Positions 14,741-23,406 of a DNA stretch of 46,583 bases are shown here, one piece after another. A model generated the notes under the pieces. The model was not told where the DNA came from, did no database searches, and saw only the letters and a list, made by a program, of their open reading frames with translations. Each line of letters opens with the position of its first letter. The first letter of the stretch is position 1. Source of the stretch: Nitrososphaerales archaeon (GTDB lineage: Archaea > Thermoproteota > Nitrososphaeria > Nitrososphaerales > Gagatemarchaeaceae). The stretch lies in contig JAJTZB010000010.1 of NCBI GenBank assembly GCA_032906765.1, positions 1 through 46,583 of the forward strand, written 5' to 3'. The position numbers and the translations under genes are program-made.

Positions 14741-15145
14741 ATGTCCCAGCCATCGGAGACCGGAGCAGGGTCGGTCTCGAAGATTGCATGCACCGCGCAG
14801 GTGAGGGGAAGGGGCAACGCCAGTGTTTCACTCTACAGGCACTTGGCTCCTCTCACTGTGAACGCAATCCTCCGCGCCCTGCCGATTGAGAGCCGTGTCA
14901 GCGTCCAACCGGCAATGGCCTCCCTCTTCACGGACATCAGGGTCGGAGTGGAGAAGCCGAGGCTCAGCCTAGAGAGGGGAGACATCGCATTCCTTGCCTC
15001 TGGGAGCCTCCTTTGCATCTTCCTGCGGAGCGTCAAGAGCGAGAGACCCCTTAACCCGCTGGGCAAGGTCGAGTCGGGAATCGAGGCCCTCGACACGCTG
15101 AAGGCTGGCGACGTTGTGAGGCTGGCGCTCGACGTGTCGGAGTAG
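14741..15145 (+). CDS. Cyclophilin-like fold protein (DUF369 type)
   Basis: 134 residues. The pattern resembles the archaeal/thermophile Cyclophil_like family: IACTAQVRGRGNASVSLYRHLAPLTVNAILRALPI at the start, then RGDIAFLASGSLLCIFL, NPLGKVESGIEALDTLKAGD and a final VRLAL strand. These proteins share a cyclophilin barrel, but peptidyl-prolyl isomerase activity has not been assured for the family. ATG 14741 follows a TATA-like cctaaaac by ~30 bases. Neighbours are RpoK and S25e; no functional link can be read from the sequence. Confidence 0.72.
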   Translation: MSQPSETGAGSVSKIACTAQVRGRGNASVSLYRHLAPLTVNAILRALPIESRVSVQPAMASLFTDIRVGVEKPRLSLERGDIAFLASGSLLCIFLRSVKSERPLNPLGKVESGIEALDTLKAGDVVRLALDVSE

Positions 15146-15227
15146 GCTCCTCGCCCGGGAGGGGCCCAGGCCAACGTTCGACACACTGAGGCACCGCGTC
15201 GGAGCAGATTTTCGAGATGAAGCGGTC

Positions 15228-15569
15228 TTAGCTCTTCGGGACAGCTGACCAGACGTAGTGTCCGCTGAATCCGCCAACCCTAGCGATCTTCTTCTCGGTC
15301 TCGAGGATGCGGAGCAACCCAGTCGCTATCGATGCATTGACGCCGAGCACTCTGGAAGCCCCGAAGACTGTGATTGCCTTCAAGGGTGAGAGCGCCTTGA
15401 CCATCTCATCCTCGCTCATCTTGGGCGGGAGAAAAGGCAACCTCTTCTGCTGCTGGGGAGCACCTTTCTGCTCCTTGCCTTTCTTTCCCTTCTGACCTGC
15501 CTCCTCGTTATCCTTCGCATCTTGCTCCTTCTCCATGGCTGCAAGCGACTTCTTCTTGGTTCCGCCCAT
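15228..15569 (-). CDS. rps25e: 30S ribosomal protein S25e
   Basis: Small-subunit ribosomal protein of archaea and eukaryotes. 113 residues: a Lys/Glu/Gln-rich disordered N-terminal half (residues ~1-57), then the winged-helix core with ITVFGASRVLGVNASIATGL and LRILETEKKIARVGGFSGHY. I placed the start at ATG 15569 (MGGTKKKSLAAM) because the upstream frame does not resemble S25e. A TATA-like cttaattcc (reverse strand, ~15602-15608) lies ~35 bases upstream. The divergent DNA ligase gene starts 90 bases away. Confidence 0.9.
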   Translation of the reverse strand: MGGTKKKSLAAMEKEQDAKDNEEAGQKGKKGKEQKGAPQQQKRLPFLPPKMSEDEMVKALSPLKAITVFGASRVLGVNASIATGLLRILETEKKIARVGGFSGHYVWSAVPKS

Positions 15570-15658
15570 CTCTAATGTCGATAGCCCGACCGAGGGAGCG
15601 GAATTAAGCCTTTTCCTCGGAAAGACGCAAATAAGCCACCCGCCCGTCGCCAACGTAC

Positions 15659-17422
15659 TTGAGATACGCTGCCGTCGCCGACTACTATGCTAGACTGGAG
15701 GGAATCTCAGGCAGGAACGAAATGACTGAGGTCTTCTCCTCGCTCCTGAAGGAGACGCCCAAAGCCGAGCTCTCGATACTAGTGTATCTCACTCAGGGGA
15801 AACTCAGGCCCGACTACGAGGGCGTGGAACTTGGTCTGGCCGAGAAGATGACGCTACGCGCCCTCAACTCCACGACCGGACTCTCTTCCGACGAGGTCTA
15901 CAAGACGTATGTGAAGCTCGGTGACATTGGAAGCGCAGCCGAGAAGTTGCTCGAGGCGAAGGCGCAGGGTACCCTCTTCTCGCAGGCGCTCTCGCTGAGG
16001 AGGGTGTACGACACGCTACTGAGGATAGCAAGGCAGAGCGGCGAAGGCTCCGTTGACGCCAAACAGAAGGAGTTGATCAGCCTCCTCAACGACGCAAGCC
16101 CTCGCGAGGCCAAGTTCATAATGAGGACGGTCACAGGTGAGCTCAGGCTGGGCGTGGCAGACTACACCGTGCTCGACGCCTGTGCCCTCGCTTTCCTAGG
16201 GAGCAAGAAGGAGAGACCCAGTATCGAGAGGGCGTACAACGTGCACCCCGACCTCGGCTTCGTTGTTGAGACCGTCGCGTCGAAGGGAGCCAGTGGCATC
16301 GGCTCGATACGCCTCGAAGTGGGAGTGCCGATCCGCCCGATGCTCGCGGAGAGGCTGAATTCGGCTGAGGCGATTGTCCACAAGATGGGCGACAAGGAGG
16401 TGGCCGCGGAGTACAAGCTTGATGGCGAGAGGCTCCAGATCCACAAGAAAGGCGAGAAAGTCACGCTCTTCTCAAGGAGGCTGGAGGTCATTACCGATCA
16501 CTACCCTGACGCTATCGGGCTCGTGAAGAAGAACGTCTCAGCAACGACCGCCATCCTGGAGGCTGAGGTAGTGGCGATAAACGAAGACACTGGGGAGTAT
16601 CTTCCCTTTCAGGAGCTTATGCACAGGAGGAGGAAGTACGGGGTCGCGGAGGCGATGGCCCGGTACCCAGTCGCACTGAACTTCTTCGACCTTCTCCTCG
16701 CAGGGGCGAAGGATTACACGGAGCAACCGTACACAGTCAGGAGGAAGAAGTTGGAAGAGATACTGAGACCAACTGCCCGGACCCGCCCAGTCCCCGCCCT
16801 TCGCTCGTCCGACCCGAAGGAAATCGAGAGGTTCATGGAGGAGGCGATAGAGAACGGCTGTGAGGGGCTCGTCGTCAAGGACCTGCGGTCCGGCTACAGG
16901 GCGGGAGCAAGGGAATTTGCCTGGATCAAGCTGAAGAGGGAGTACAGGAGCGAGCTGACCGACACAATCGACCTCCCGATCGTCGGCGCATTCCACGGAA
17001 AGGGGAGGAGGACTGGAACGTACGGCACCTACCTCCTCGCAGCCTACGACGACAAGCGCGAGACGTTCACAAGCGTCGCGAAAATAGGCACCGGCTTCTC
17101 GGACGAGGACCTGCGAAAGTTGCCAGAGCTGCTAAAGCCCTACGAGAGCTCGGTCAGGCCACCCAACGTCGAGTCAAAGCTGGAACCAGACGTCTGGTTC
17201 AGGCCCCACCTCGTCATCGAGACAATCGCCGCAGAACTGACTCTATCGCCCATCCACACGGCGGCCATGGACAGGATCAGACCAGGGGCTGGAATCTCAC
17301 TCAGGTTCCCGAAGTTCACAGGGAAGATACGGGACGACAAGCGGGCGGAGGATGCGACGACGGTCGAGGAGATCGTCTCGATGTATAACAGACAACTGAA
17401 GCACGTCGAAGCCTCGTCCTGA
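15659..17422 (+). CDS. lig: ATP-dependent DNA ligase
   Basis: Replicative/repair DNA ligase, 587 residues, normal for archaeal ligase I. Order of domains: N-terminal DNA-binding helices (1-~235), adenylation domain with the catalytic KxDG in AEYKLDGERLQIHK (~250), SRRLEVITDHYPD, EAEVVAIN, FDLLL and GLVVKDLRSGYRAG...WIKLKREY (motif V), then an OB-fold with the C-terminal RFPKFTGKIRDDKRAEDATT (motif VI region). The TTG start at 15659 is ~25 bases after a TATA-like aaataagc. It converges with the uracil phosphoribosyltransferase gene, leaving a 9-base gap. Confidence 0.95.
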   Translation: MRYAAVADYYARLEGISGRNEMTEVFSSLLKETPKAELSILVYLTQGKLRPDYEGVELGLAEKMTLRALNSTTGLSSDEVYKTYVKLGDIGSAAEKLLEAKAQGTLFSQALSLRRVYDTLLRIARQSGEGSVDAKQKELISLLNDASPREAKFIMRTVTGELRLGVADYTVLDACALAFLGSKKERPSIERAYNVHPDLGFVVETVASKGASGIGSIRLEVGVPIRPMLAERLNSAEAIVHKMGDKEVAAEYKLDGERLQIHKKGEKVTLFSRRLEVITDHYPDAIGLVKKNVSATTAILEAEVVAINEDTGEYLPFQELMHRRRKYGVAEAMARYPVALNFFDLLLAGAKDYTEQPYTVRRKKLEEILRPTARTRPVPALRSSDPKEIERFMEEAIENGCEGLVVKDLRSGYRAGAREFAWIKLKREYRSELTDTIDLPIVGAFHGKGRRTGTYGTYLLAAYDDKRETFTSVAKIGTGFSDEDLRKLPELLKPYESSVRPPNVESKLEPDVWFRPHLVIETIAAELTLSPIHTAAMDRIRPGAGISLRFPKFTGKIRDDKRAEDATTVEEIVSMYNRQLKHVEASS

Positions 17423-17431
17423 ATAGACATC

Positions 17432-18079
17432 CTAAAGGGGCGACCCGAAGGCCCTGTCTCCCGCGTCTCCGAGCCCTGGGACGATGTACCCGTGCTCGTT
17501 CAGCTTCGGGTCTATCCCGCACGTGTAAAACTCGGCCTTCGGGAACCTCTTACTGACGTAGTTGATTCCTGCCATGGTGGAGAGGACCGAGAAGAAGACG
17601 AGCCTCTTCGGCTTTGCCTTCTCCATCACCTTCGTTGCGACCTCGAGCAGAGTATGCCCAGTGGCGAGCATCGGGTCTGCTATGATTACAACATCGTCCC
17701 TGCGGATGTTGGGTATCTTTGCATAGCCGACCTCTATCGGAAAGTCTGGAGCTTTGCCGCGCCAGGCGCTGATCACACCCGTTCTCGCCATCGGGAGGTT
17801 CTTGTACATGCCCTCCACGAATGGGATGGACGCCCTCAGGATCATCACAATCACAATCTTGTCGTTGCCCTTCACCCTGTGGCCGATTGTCGCGCCGAGA
17901 GGAGTCTCGATTCTGACCTCTTTTGTCTCCATAGTCCGAAGGAACTCGTAGGCGAGGAACCTCCCGAGCCTGTAGATTGCTTTCCTGAATGCCACCTGGC
18001 TCGTGCGCTTGTTGCGAGCGAGAGTGAGCTGTTCGAGAACCATCGGGTGGTCCAGCACTGTGATCTTGGGCTTTGGCAC
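17432..18079 (-). CDS. upp: Uracil phosphoribosyltransferase
   Basis: Makes UMP from uracil and PRPP. 215 residues. The PRPP-binding loop is DDVVIIADPMLATGHTLLEV (residues ~127-146), with the uracil-binding C-terminus YIVPGLGDAGDRAFG. The MILRASIPFVEGM segment gives the flexible loop region. The GTG start at 18079 is 35 bases from the TATA element at 18111-18117, which it appears to share with the divergent protease gene. It would recover the uracil released by uridine phosphorylase, using PRPP from the synthetase at 34664-35542. Confidence 0.94.
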   Translation of the reverse strand: MPKPKITVLDHPMVLEQLTLARNKRTSQVAFRKAIYRLGRFLAYEFLRTMETKEVRIETPLGATIGHRVKGNDKIVIVMILRASIPFVEGMYKNLPMARTGVISAWRGKAPDFPIEVGYAKIPNIRRDDVVIIADPMLATGHTLLEVATKVMEKAKPKRLVFFSVLSTMAGINYVSKRFPKAEFYTCGIDPKLNEHGYIVPGLGDAGDRAFGSPL

Positions 18080-18107
18080 CCTACGCCCTCGCGGAGCATC
18101 GTCACGA

Positions 18108-18120
18108 CAGTATATATGCT
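18108..18120. promoter_or_regulatory. Shared bidirectional TATA element (upp / nfeD)
   Basis: A near-symmetric cagtatatatgct element centred at ~18114 lies 34 bases before the ATG at 18148 (plus strand) and 35 bases from the GTG at 18079 (minus strand). No other TATA-like sequence is seen in the 68-base gap, so one TATA probably serves both genes. Confidence 0.55.
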
Positions 18121-18147
18121 ACTCTGCGTCGTAATTGATTTGGACAA

Positions 18148-19470
18148 ATGAAGACCTTCAGGCTCGCATTGCTCGTTGTCTTGCTCGCAGCCTTCGCTCT
18201 TCAGGCCAATCTGGCCCGCGCCCAGACCTGCGCGTCGCAGACGGGGTACTACGTTGCTTCCCTCAGCGCGAATATCGACCCAGGTTCCGCAGACTTCCTG
18301 GCCTCTGTCGTGAGCAACGCGGAAGCTGCCTGCGCTGGGCACCTGGTCCTCGTACTTTCGACCAACGGCGGCGACGGGGGCAGCATGGAGTCGATGATCG
18401 GCTCGATATCGAGCTACCAGCAGTGGGGAGGGACGTTCACCACATTGGTGGCTCCGCAGGGAGCGTTCGCCTTCTCCGCCGGCTCGTACATAGCCGAGGC
18501 ATCGACAAAGATCTACATGGTGCCTGGCACGACGATTGGTTCTGCTACCCCGATAGTCTCTGGCATTCCGACGGGCGAGGAGAACACGACGATGAGGAAG
18601 GACATCAACGCCTTCACTTCATACATGGAGACTCTGACGAGCAGCAACGGGAGGAACGCCACTGCTACCGGGCTGATGGTCAGCCAGGGCATGTCGTACC
18701 CCTACACAAGGGCACTCCAGCTCCACGTCATAGACGGCGTGATCAACTCCACAAGCCTCCAAGGCGCCCTCTCCCAGCTCGGTGTACCCGCATCAACGTC
18801 GATCGATACCCCTGGTCTGAGGCCGACCCTCATATCCGTGTTCAGCGACCCCAACGTCTCGAGCCTGCTCTTCCTGCTCGGTGTGTCGGCCGTGCTTATT
18901 GACATCTATCATCCGACGCTCGTCCTCTCCATAGCGGGCGTTGCTGTCATTGCCTTGGCCCTCTTCGGGCTAGGCGTCTTCGGCGCCCCTCCCGTGGCCA
19001 TCCTGCTCATGATTATCGGTGCGGCCTTCATCTTCCTCGAGGTGAAGACTCAACATGGCATCAGTGCCCTGATCGGCGTCGTCATCTTCATTGTCGGGTT
19101 CCTCCTCATTTTCCAGCTGCCTCCCTCTTCCCCCTCGAACCCAGCTCTGCCGGGAGCGAACTTCTCGGGCATACCCAACATCACCTACGGCCTCTTGGCT
19201 GCCCTCGCGGGAGCGATAGTCATCGGGAGCATCTACTTGCGGAGAATCAGACAGGGGTTGATGGGGAGGCCCAAGACGCTAGACCTGGCAAACAAGATTG
19301 GGAAGGAAGGGGTCATGCAGTCTGACCTGAAGCCGCCGGGCAAAGGAGTGGCGCTCATCGAGTCGGAGCAGTGGAGTGTGTTATCCTCGCAGGGACTCGT
19401 GCGCGGCGACCAAGTAAGAGTTAAAGCGGTCAAAGGACTGGAGCTGGTTGTAGAGAAGTTGGGACAGTGA
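18148..19470 (+). CDS. Membrane-bound serine protease of the NfeD/ClpP class
   Basis: 440 residues. An N-terminal signal peptide (MKTFRLALLVVLLAAFALQA, cleavage near ARA-Q) is followed by a ClpP-like protease domain (~30-225). VLVLSTNGGDGGS marks the oxyanion region, and the nucleophile Ser lies in GAFAFSAGSYIAEAS. PGTTIGSATPIV is also typical, and a Lys in the following helix would be the partner of the Ser-Lys dyad. Then come four to five membrane segments (~235-370) and a C-terminal OB-fold NfeD domain. The stop overlaps the slipin start, forming the widespread NfeD-slipin operon, in which the protease is known to cut the stomatin partner in Pyrococcus. Confidence 0.92.
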   Translation: MKTFRLALLVVLLAAFALQANLARAQTCASQTGYYVASLSANIDPGSADFLASVVSNAEAACAGHLVLVLSTNGGDGGSMESMIGSISSYQQWGGTFTTLVAPQGAFAFSAGSYIAEASTKIYMVPGTTIGSATPIVSGIPTGEENTTMRKDINAFTSYMETLTSSNGRNATATGLMVSQGMSYPYTRALQLHVIDGVINSTSLQGALSQLGVPASTSIDTPGLRPTLISVFSDPNVSSLLFLLGVSAVLIDIYHPTLVLSIAGVAVIALALFGLGVFGAPPVAILLMIIGAAFIFLEVKTQHGISALIGVVIFIVGFLLIFQLPPSSPSNPALPGANFSGIPNITYGLLAALAGAIVIGSIYLRRIRQGLMGRPKTLDLANKIGKEGVMQSDLKPPGKGVALIESEQWSVLSSQGLVRGDQVRVKAVKGLELVVEKLGQ

Positions 19471-20372
19471 GCTTTCTCCAGACCGCAGCAATCCTGACAA
19501 CGGGCGATATCATCAACTACGTGATAGAGGGAATCGTCGTCCTAATCGTCATAGGCTTCATTGGATACTCGATCAGGATAATCAAGGAGTACGAAAGAAT
19601 CGTCATGTTCACACTTGGCAGGCTTGTCGGGGCGAAGGGGCCGGGCGTAGTCTTTGTCCTTCCTTTCATCAACAGGATCCAGAAGATTGACCTGAGGGAG
19701 CGCTTCCTAGAGGTGCCCCACCAGACGTGCATCACGAAGGATAACGCGCCGACTGACATCGACTTCCTCATCTACTACAAGGTGTTGGAAGCGACGCAGA
19801 GCGTCGTCCAAGTCCAGAACTTCGAAGGGGCTTCGATAGGTATAGCGACAACCACCCTCAGGGCTGTCGTCGGCGACATTCCCCTCGACGAGCTCCTCGC
19901 GAAGAGGGAGCAGATCAACTCCGTCCTGAGGACGAAGCTCGACGAGGTGACGGTGAGGTGGGGGATCAAGGTGACGAACGTGGAGATAAGAGAGATCAGG
20001 CCTCCGCAGGACGTGCAGGAGGCGATGGTGAAGCAGATGTCTGCTGAGAGGTCCAGGAGGGCGATGGTGACCGAGTCGGACGGCAAGCGCGAGTCGACCG
20101 TCCTGGTGGCAGAGGGCGACAAGAAGTCGACCATCCTAAGGGCAGAGGGAGACAGGCAGGCGGCGATACTGCGGGCGCAGGGTTACGCGGAGGCACTGAG
20201 CCTGATCTTCCAGTCTGCGAAGACGATCGATTCGAAGACGATGGTGCTGCAGTACCTCGACACCCTCAAGGCGCTCGGAGCGAGCCCATCCACGAAGTAC
20301 ATCTTCCCGATGGAGTTCACCAACCTGATCGCGCCACTGAGGGACTACGCCAAGGAATCTGACAAGAAGTAG
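19467..20372 (+). CDS. Slipin (SPFH/stomatin family membrane protein)
   Basis: 301 residues: one N-terminal membrane helix (YVIEGIVVLIVIGFIGYSI), then the SPFH/PHB domain with EYERIVMFTLGRLVGAKGPG, PFINRIQKIDLRE and RTKLDEVTVRWGIKV. After that comes a charged coiled coil with repeated ILRAEGDRQAAILRAQGYAE, ending in a hydrophobic segment. GTG 19467 overlaps the protease stop (gtga), so the pair is translationally coupled. Slipins form oligomeric membrane microdomain scaffolds. The proteolysis-sensitive C-terminal hydrophobic region known in the family is present (KYIFPMEFTNLIAPL), consistent with cleavage by the adjacent protease. Confidence 0.93.
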   Translation: MSFLQTAAILTTGDIINYVIEGIVVLIVIGFIGYSIRIIKEYERIVMFTLGRLVGAKGPGVVFVLPFINRIQKIDLRERFLEVPHQTCITKDNAPTDIDFLIYYKVLEATQSVVQVQNFEGASIGIATTTLRAVVGDIPLDELLAKREQINSVLRTKLDEVTVRWGIKVTNVEIREIRPPQDVQEAMVKQMSAERSRRAMVTESDGKRESTVLVAEGDKKSTILRAEGDRQAAILRAQGYAEALSLIFQSAKTIDSKTMVLQYLDTLKALGASPSTKYIFPMEFTNLIAPLRDYAKESDKK

Positions 20373-20485
20373 GGATAAGCAGACGCTCGGGCGGGGGACG
20401 GCTCCCCAGGAAGCACCAATAACTGCAGCTTTTGTGCCTAGTCTTAAATCCTAACTTCGTAATGCGTTGATGCGGTCGGATTTTC

Positions 20486-21139
20486 ATGTCAGGTCCTGAA
20501 GGTGAAACTCAAGCGAGAAGGAGGACTGTTGTCGTCCTCCAGGACGAGATGAGGAGGGTCCTCGACGCGAGCAGGGTCCTGCTTGACGAGTACAGTGCGC
20601 TCGCCAAGGGAGACAAGATGCAGGTTGGCGCTGCAATGGAGAAGGTGAAGAAGGCGGAGGAAGACGTGTCGACTCTCAGGACGGCTCTGATCCGGGAGCT
20701 CTCTCAGGTGGGCACGCTGCTCGTCAACAGGGAGGACATGCTGCGGGCCGCGTTCGCAGTGGAGGACATCTTCGGGCACGTCAATGGGATAGCGTTCAAG
20801 ATGTCGCAACTCCCACGGGCGACGGCCAGCAACAAGAAGTACAGGGAGGCGATAACCTCCTTGCTCGGCCTGCTGATCGACGGTATCTCCAAGCTCAACG
20901 AGAGCGTTCGGGCGCTCTCAATCAACTCTGACCAGTCGATACAGATGACCTCGCAGGTTCAGCAGATCGAGGGTGCGATAGACACGAAGTACAGGGAGTC
21001 GGTGGCCATGGTGCTGAAGATGTCGAAGGGAGTCAAGGAGCTCCTGATGCTGAAGGAGCTCATAGAATCGATAGAGAACTGCGCGGACGCAATGCTCAGC
21101 GCTGCCGACGCGAGTACGATACTCGCGCTGGGACTCTAG
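20486..21139 (+). CDS. PhoU-like/DUF47 helical protein
   Basis: 217 residues, almost entirely helical. Heptad-rich segments resemble the PhoU/DUF47 fold: RRTVVVLQDEMRRVLDASRV, EKVKKAEEDVSTLRTALIRE, the metal-cluster-like region NREDMLRAAFAVEDIFGHVN, and the closing IESIENCADAMLSAADA, where family members have an E-x-x-x-D metal site. DUF47 proteins are generally placed beside phosphate transporters; none is adjacent here, so its role (phosphate regulation or another helical scaffold) is open. ATG 20486 lies ~40 bases after a TATA-like cttaaatc. Confidence 0.72.
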   Translation: MSGPEGETQARRRTVVVLQDEMRRVLDASRVLLDEYSALAKGDKMQVGAAMEKVKKAEEDVSTLRTALIRELSQVGTLLVNREDMLRAAFAVEDIFGHVNGIAFKMSQLPRATASNKKYREAITSLLGLLIDGISKLNESVRALSINSDQSIQMTSQVQQIEGAIDTKYRESVAMVLKMSKGVKELLMLKELIESIENCADAMLSAADASTILALGL

Positions 21140-21189
21140 CCGGCCGCAGAGACAAGGCTTTAACGCGACCCTAGTGGACTCGGACTCGA

Positions 21190-21741
21190 ATGGCAAGGTC
21201 TGTGGGAAGGCTCTTCGAGAACAGGGTCGTCGTCTGGGACATGGAGGCGTCGAGGAGGCTCTTCAAGGACGGCTACTACGGCAAGCCGCTTGGCATCCCG
21301 AAGCCGAAGGACTTCGAGTTCGACGCGCCGCTGATACTCGACCTGATGGAGGCTTACTACCTCATGAAGAAGAAGGCGCTGGCAGTGAAGAGCGAGGAGG
21401 GGAAGGAGTTGACTGCCAAGGAGCTAAAGAAGGTCTGCGAAGACTCGTACACCGACTTCGCGGAGAAGTACATGGTCTACGTGAAGTTGAGAGAGGCCGG
21501 GTACGTGGTCGCGCCAGGGATAAAGTTCGGGTCAGACTTCGCAGTCTATGAGCACGGTCCCGGCATCGACCACGCGCCGTATATCGTGCAGGTGATGGCG
21601 CCCCACACGACAATCACAGCCACTGCCATGGTAAGGTCCGGCAGGCTCGCGACGACCGTGAGGAAGCAGTTCATCGTTGCCATCGCTGACAGGGAAAAAG
21701 GGAAGGTTGACTACCTCAGGTACGACTGGTGGCGTGCCTAA
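21190..21741 (+). CDS. endA: tRNA-splicing endonuclease
   Basis: Cuts bulge-helix-bulge introns from pre-tRNA. 183 residues, the size of homodimeric/heterotetrameric EndA catalytic subunits. The catalytic triad region is intact: Tyr in VVAPGIKFGSDFAVYEHGPG, His in GIDHAPYIVQV and Lys in TVRKQFIVAI. The N-terminal part (residues 1-~95) forms the alpha/beta domain. ATG 21190 is ~30 bases after the TATA-like ggctttaacg. It converges with the DinB-like gene, leaving a 6-base gap. Confidence 0.93.
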   Translation: MARSVGRLFENRVVVWDMEASRRLFKDGYYGKPLGIPKPKDFEFDAPLILDLMEAYYLMKKKALAVKSEEGKELTAKELKKVCEDSYTDFAEKYMVYVKLREAGYVVAPGIKFGSDFAVYEHGPGIDHAPYIVQVMAPHTTITATAMVRSGRLATTVRKQFIVAIADREKGKVDYLRYDWWRA

Positions 21742-21747
21742 CCTAGG

Positions 21748-22530
21748 TCAGAGTTCGAAACGGAACGGGTCGTAGTGTGCCTCGATAAGCCCGAGCTGCC
21801 TCTGCCTCTCTAGAATTCTCGTGATTGCCTTCCCGTGGATTCTATCGTGCCAGACGAACCTGCGAAGTACCTTCTTGAGTGTCCACGACTCCCCGTCCAC
21901 GACGTGGACTTCGCCGCTGCCTTCCCGCTCGAACATTGCGTTGAGCTTCTCAAGGTACTCCTCGCGCGTCGTGGCGAAGTCATTCCCAAGTCGCTCGGGG
22001 CGCGCTCCCACTCTTGACATATAGTAGCTCTGCGTTCCCAGTACGTGAGCGAAGATCTCCCTCACTGTACACGGGTTCCCCCCGTAGAAGGTCCGTCTGA
22101 CCCTTGACTGGTCTACCCAATCCTTGAACTTCGCCCTTTCGCACAGCGCTAGGAAGGTCGCGCCAGAGCGACGTATGAGTTCGACCAGAGTCGTGAACTC
22201 ATCCTCGCTCAATCCCCCTGCATCTGCGTCTAGCAGAATCTCGTTGTCTGCATCCTCGACCGTCAAGGATGAACGGTGGAGTTGCACGCGCCTGCCTTCG
22301 TATCTCCCTGGCCTGGGCTCCGACCCCAGCCATCTCAGATAAGCGCGTACTTCAGAATCGACTTTCGCAAGCGCATCCAGTTCCGTCATTCCTCTTACGT
22401 ACGCTCCTGGGAGCTGGACCAGGTACCCATGCCACCCCTTGCCGTTGGTTTCGAAGGCGACAGGGACCGTGGAACCCGGCTCGAAGGAGAGTCTTCCGGC
22501 GTCATGACCCTCCCCACGCCGCCTAGCCAT
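21748..22530 (-). CDS. HicB-like plus DinB-like two-domain protein
   Basis: About 260 residues with two recognisable parts. Residues ~15-70 (VPVAFETNGKGWHGYLVQLPGAYVRGMTELDALAKV) have the beta-strand pattern of HicB-like antitoxin domains. The rest is a DinB four-helix bundle (ATFLALCERAKF, REIFAHVLGTQSYYMSRVG and the metal-site-like RFVWHDRIHGKAI, His near residue 235). DinB family enzymes often use a metal for thiol transfer, but only part of the His triad is evident. I chose ATG 22530, since the TATA (22556-22565) lies 31 bases upstream; a longer frame would run through the shared promoter. Function unknown. Confidence 0.7.
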   Translation of the reverse strand: MARRRGEGHDAGRLSFEPGSTVPVAFETNGKGWHGYLVQLPGAYVRGMTELDALAKVDSEVRAYLRWLGSEPRPGRYEGRRVQLHRSSLTVEDADNEILLDADAGGLSEDEFTTLVELIRRSGATFLALCERAKFKDWVDQSRVRRTFYGGNPCTVREIFAHVLGTQSYYMSRVGARPERLGNDFATTREEYLEKLNAMFEREGSGEVHVVDGESWTLKKVLRRFVWHDRIHGKAITRILERQRQLGLIEAHYDPFRFEL

Positions 22531-22555
22531 TCGGGCAATCCCAAGCACTCCAATC

Positions 22556-22565
22556 GCATATAAGT
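22556..22565. promoter_or_regulatory. Shared bidirectional TATA element (DinB-like / trmI)
   Basis: The near-palindromic gcatataagt, centred at ~22561, is 28 bases before the TTG at 22589 (plus strand) and 31 bases before the ATG at 22530 (minus strand). Both distances fit leaderless transcription, and no second TATA is visible in the 58-base gap. Confidence 0.55.
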
Positions 22566-22588
22566 GGCCTGCAATACGCGCGGGTCCG

Positions 22589-23356
22589 TTGGAAACGATA
22601 GCCGAAGACTCGTTCATCCTCGTCTACAGGGACAGGAGGCGCAGGTGGCTCATTCGGCCGAGGGACACGCCGAAGCTGCACACGCATCTCGGGATACTCG
22701 ACGTGTCCGGGCTGGTCGGGAAGGAGTTCGGAGTCCGAACAACCACAACCCTCGGCGACGAGCTGCTAATCCTCAAGCCGACTATTGAGGACCTCATCAT
22801 GAAGCTCTCACGTAAGACGCAGGTGATCTACCCCAAGGACCTAGGCCTGATGGTCGTCAAGCTCGGGGTGCACGCAGGTTCGAGGGTGGTCGAGACCGGG
22901 ACAGGGAGCGGCGCGACGACCGCCCTACTGGCATACCTTGTCCAGCCAGGAGGCGCAGTCTACACGTACGACATCAATCCTGAGTTCCAAGAGAACGCCA
23001 AGAAGAACCTACAGAGGCTCGGGTTGGATGGGTTCGTCAACTTCAAGGTCGGGGACTCGCGCCAAGGCTTCGAGGAGACCGGGATGGACGCCGGCGTCCT
23101 CGACGTCGGCGACCCGTGGGAAGTCGTGACGAGCATGAAGAAGAGCCTGAAGCCGTCCGCACCGATGGCAGCCGTGACCCCCACAACCAACCAGGCAGAG
23201 AAGCTAGTGGAGAAGATGAAGGAAGAAGGCTTCGCAGCGATAGAGACTGTTGAGATACTGATGAGGCATCTGGAAGCGAGGGTTGGGATGACCAGGCCCT
23301 CCAACATCATGGTCGGCCACACGGCCTACCTCGTCTTCGGAAGGACAACGCGCTGA
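22589..23356 (+). CDS. trmI: tRNA (adenine-N1)-methyltransferase, TrmI type
   Basis: SAM-dependent methyltransferase making m1A58 (and in some archaea m1A57) in tRNA. 255 residues. The N-terminal small beta domain includes RDTPKLHTHLGILDVSGLVG and the linker IYPKDLGLMVVKLGVHAGSRV. Methyltransferase motif I is VETGTGSGATTALLAY (residues ~108-123), motif II is YTYDINPEFQENAKKNL, and motif IV is DAGVLDVGDPWE (the family consensus has D-x-P). TTG 22589 suits a leaderless start. The C-terminal RVGMTRPSNIMVGHTAYLVF is typical of TrmI. Confidence 0.92.
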   Translation: METIAEDSFILVYRDRRRRWLIRPRDTPKLHTHLGILDVSGLVGKEFGVRTTTTLGDELLILKPTIEDLIMKLSRKTQVIYPKDLGLMVVKLGVHAGSRVVETGTGSGATTALLAYLVQPGGAVYTYDINPEFQENAKKNLQRLGLDGFVNFKVGDSRQGFEETGMDAGVLDVGDPWEVVTSMKKSLKPSAPMAAVTPTTNQAEKLVEKMKEEGFAAIETVEILMRHLEARVGMTRPSNIMVGHTAYLVFGRTTR

Positions 23357-23406
23357 GCGCCAGTTCATAACAGTTTTAAGTCCACCACTGTCGCGGACGC
23401 CGTTTG

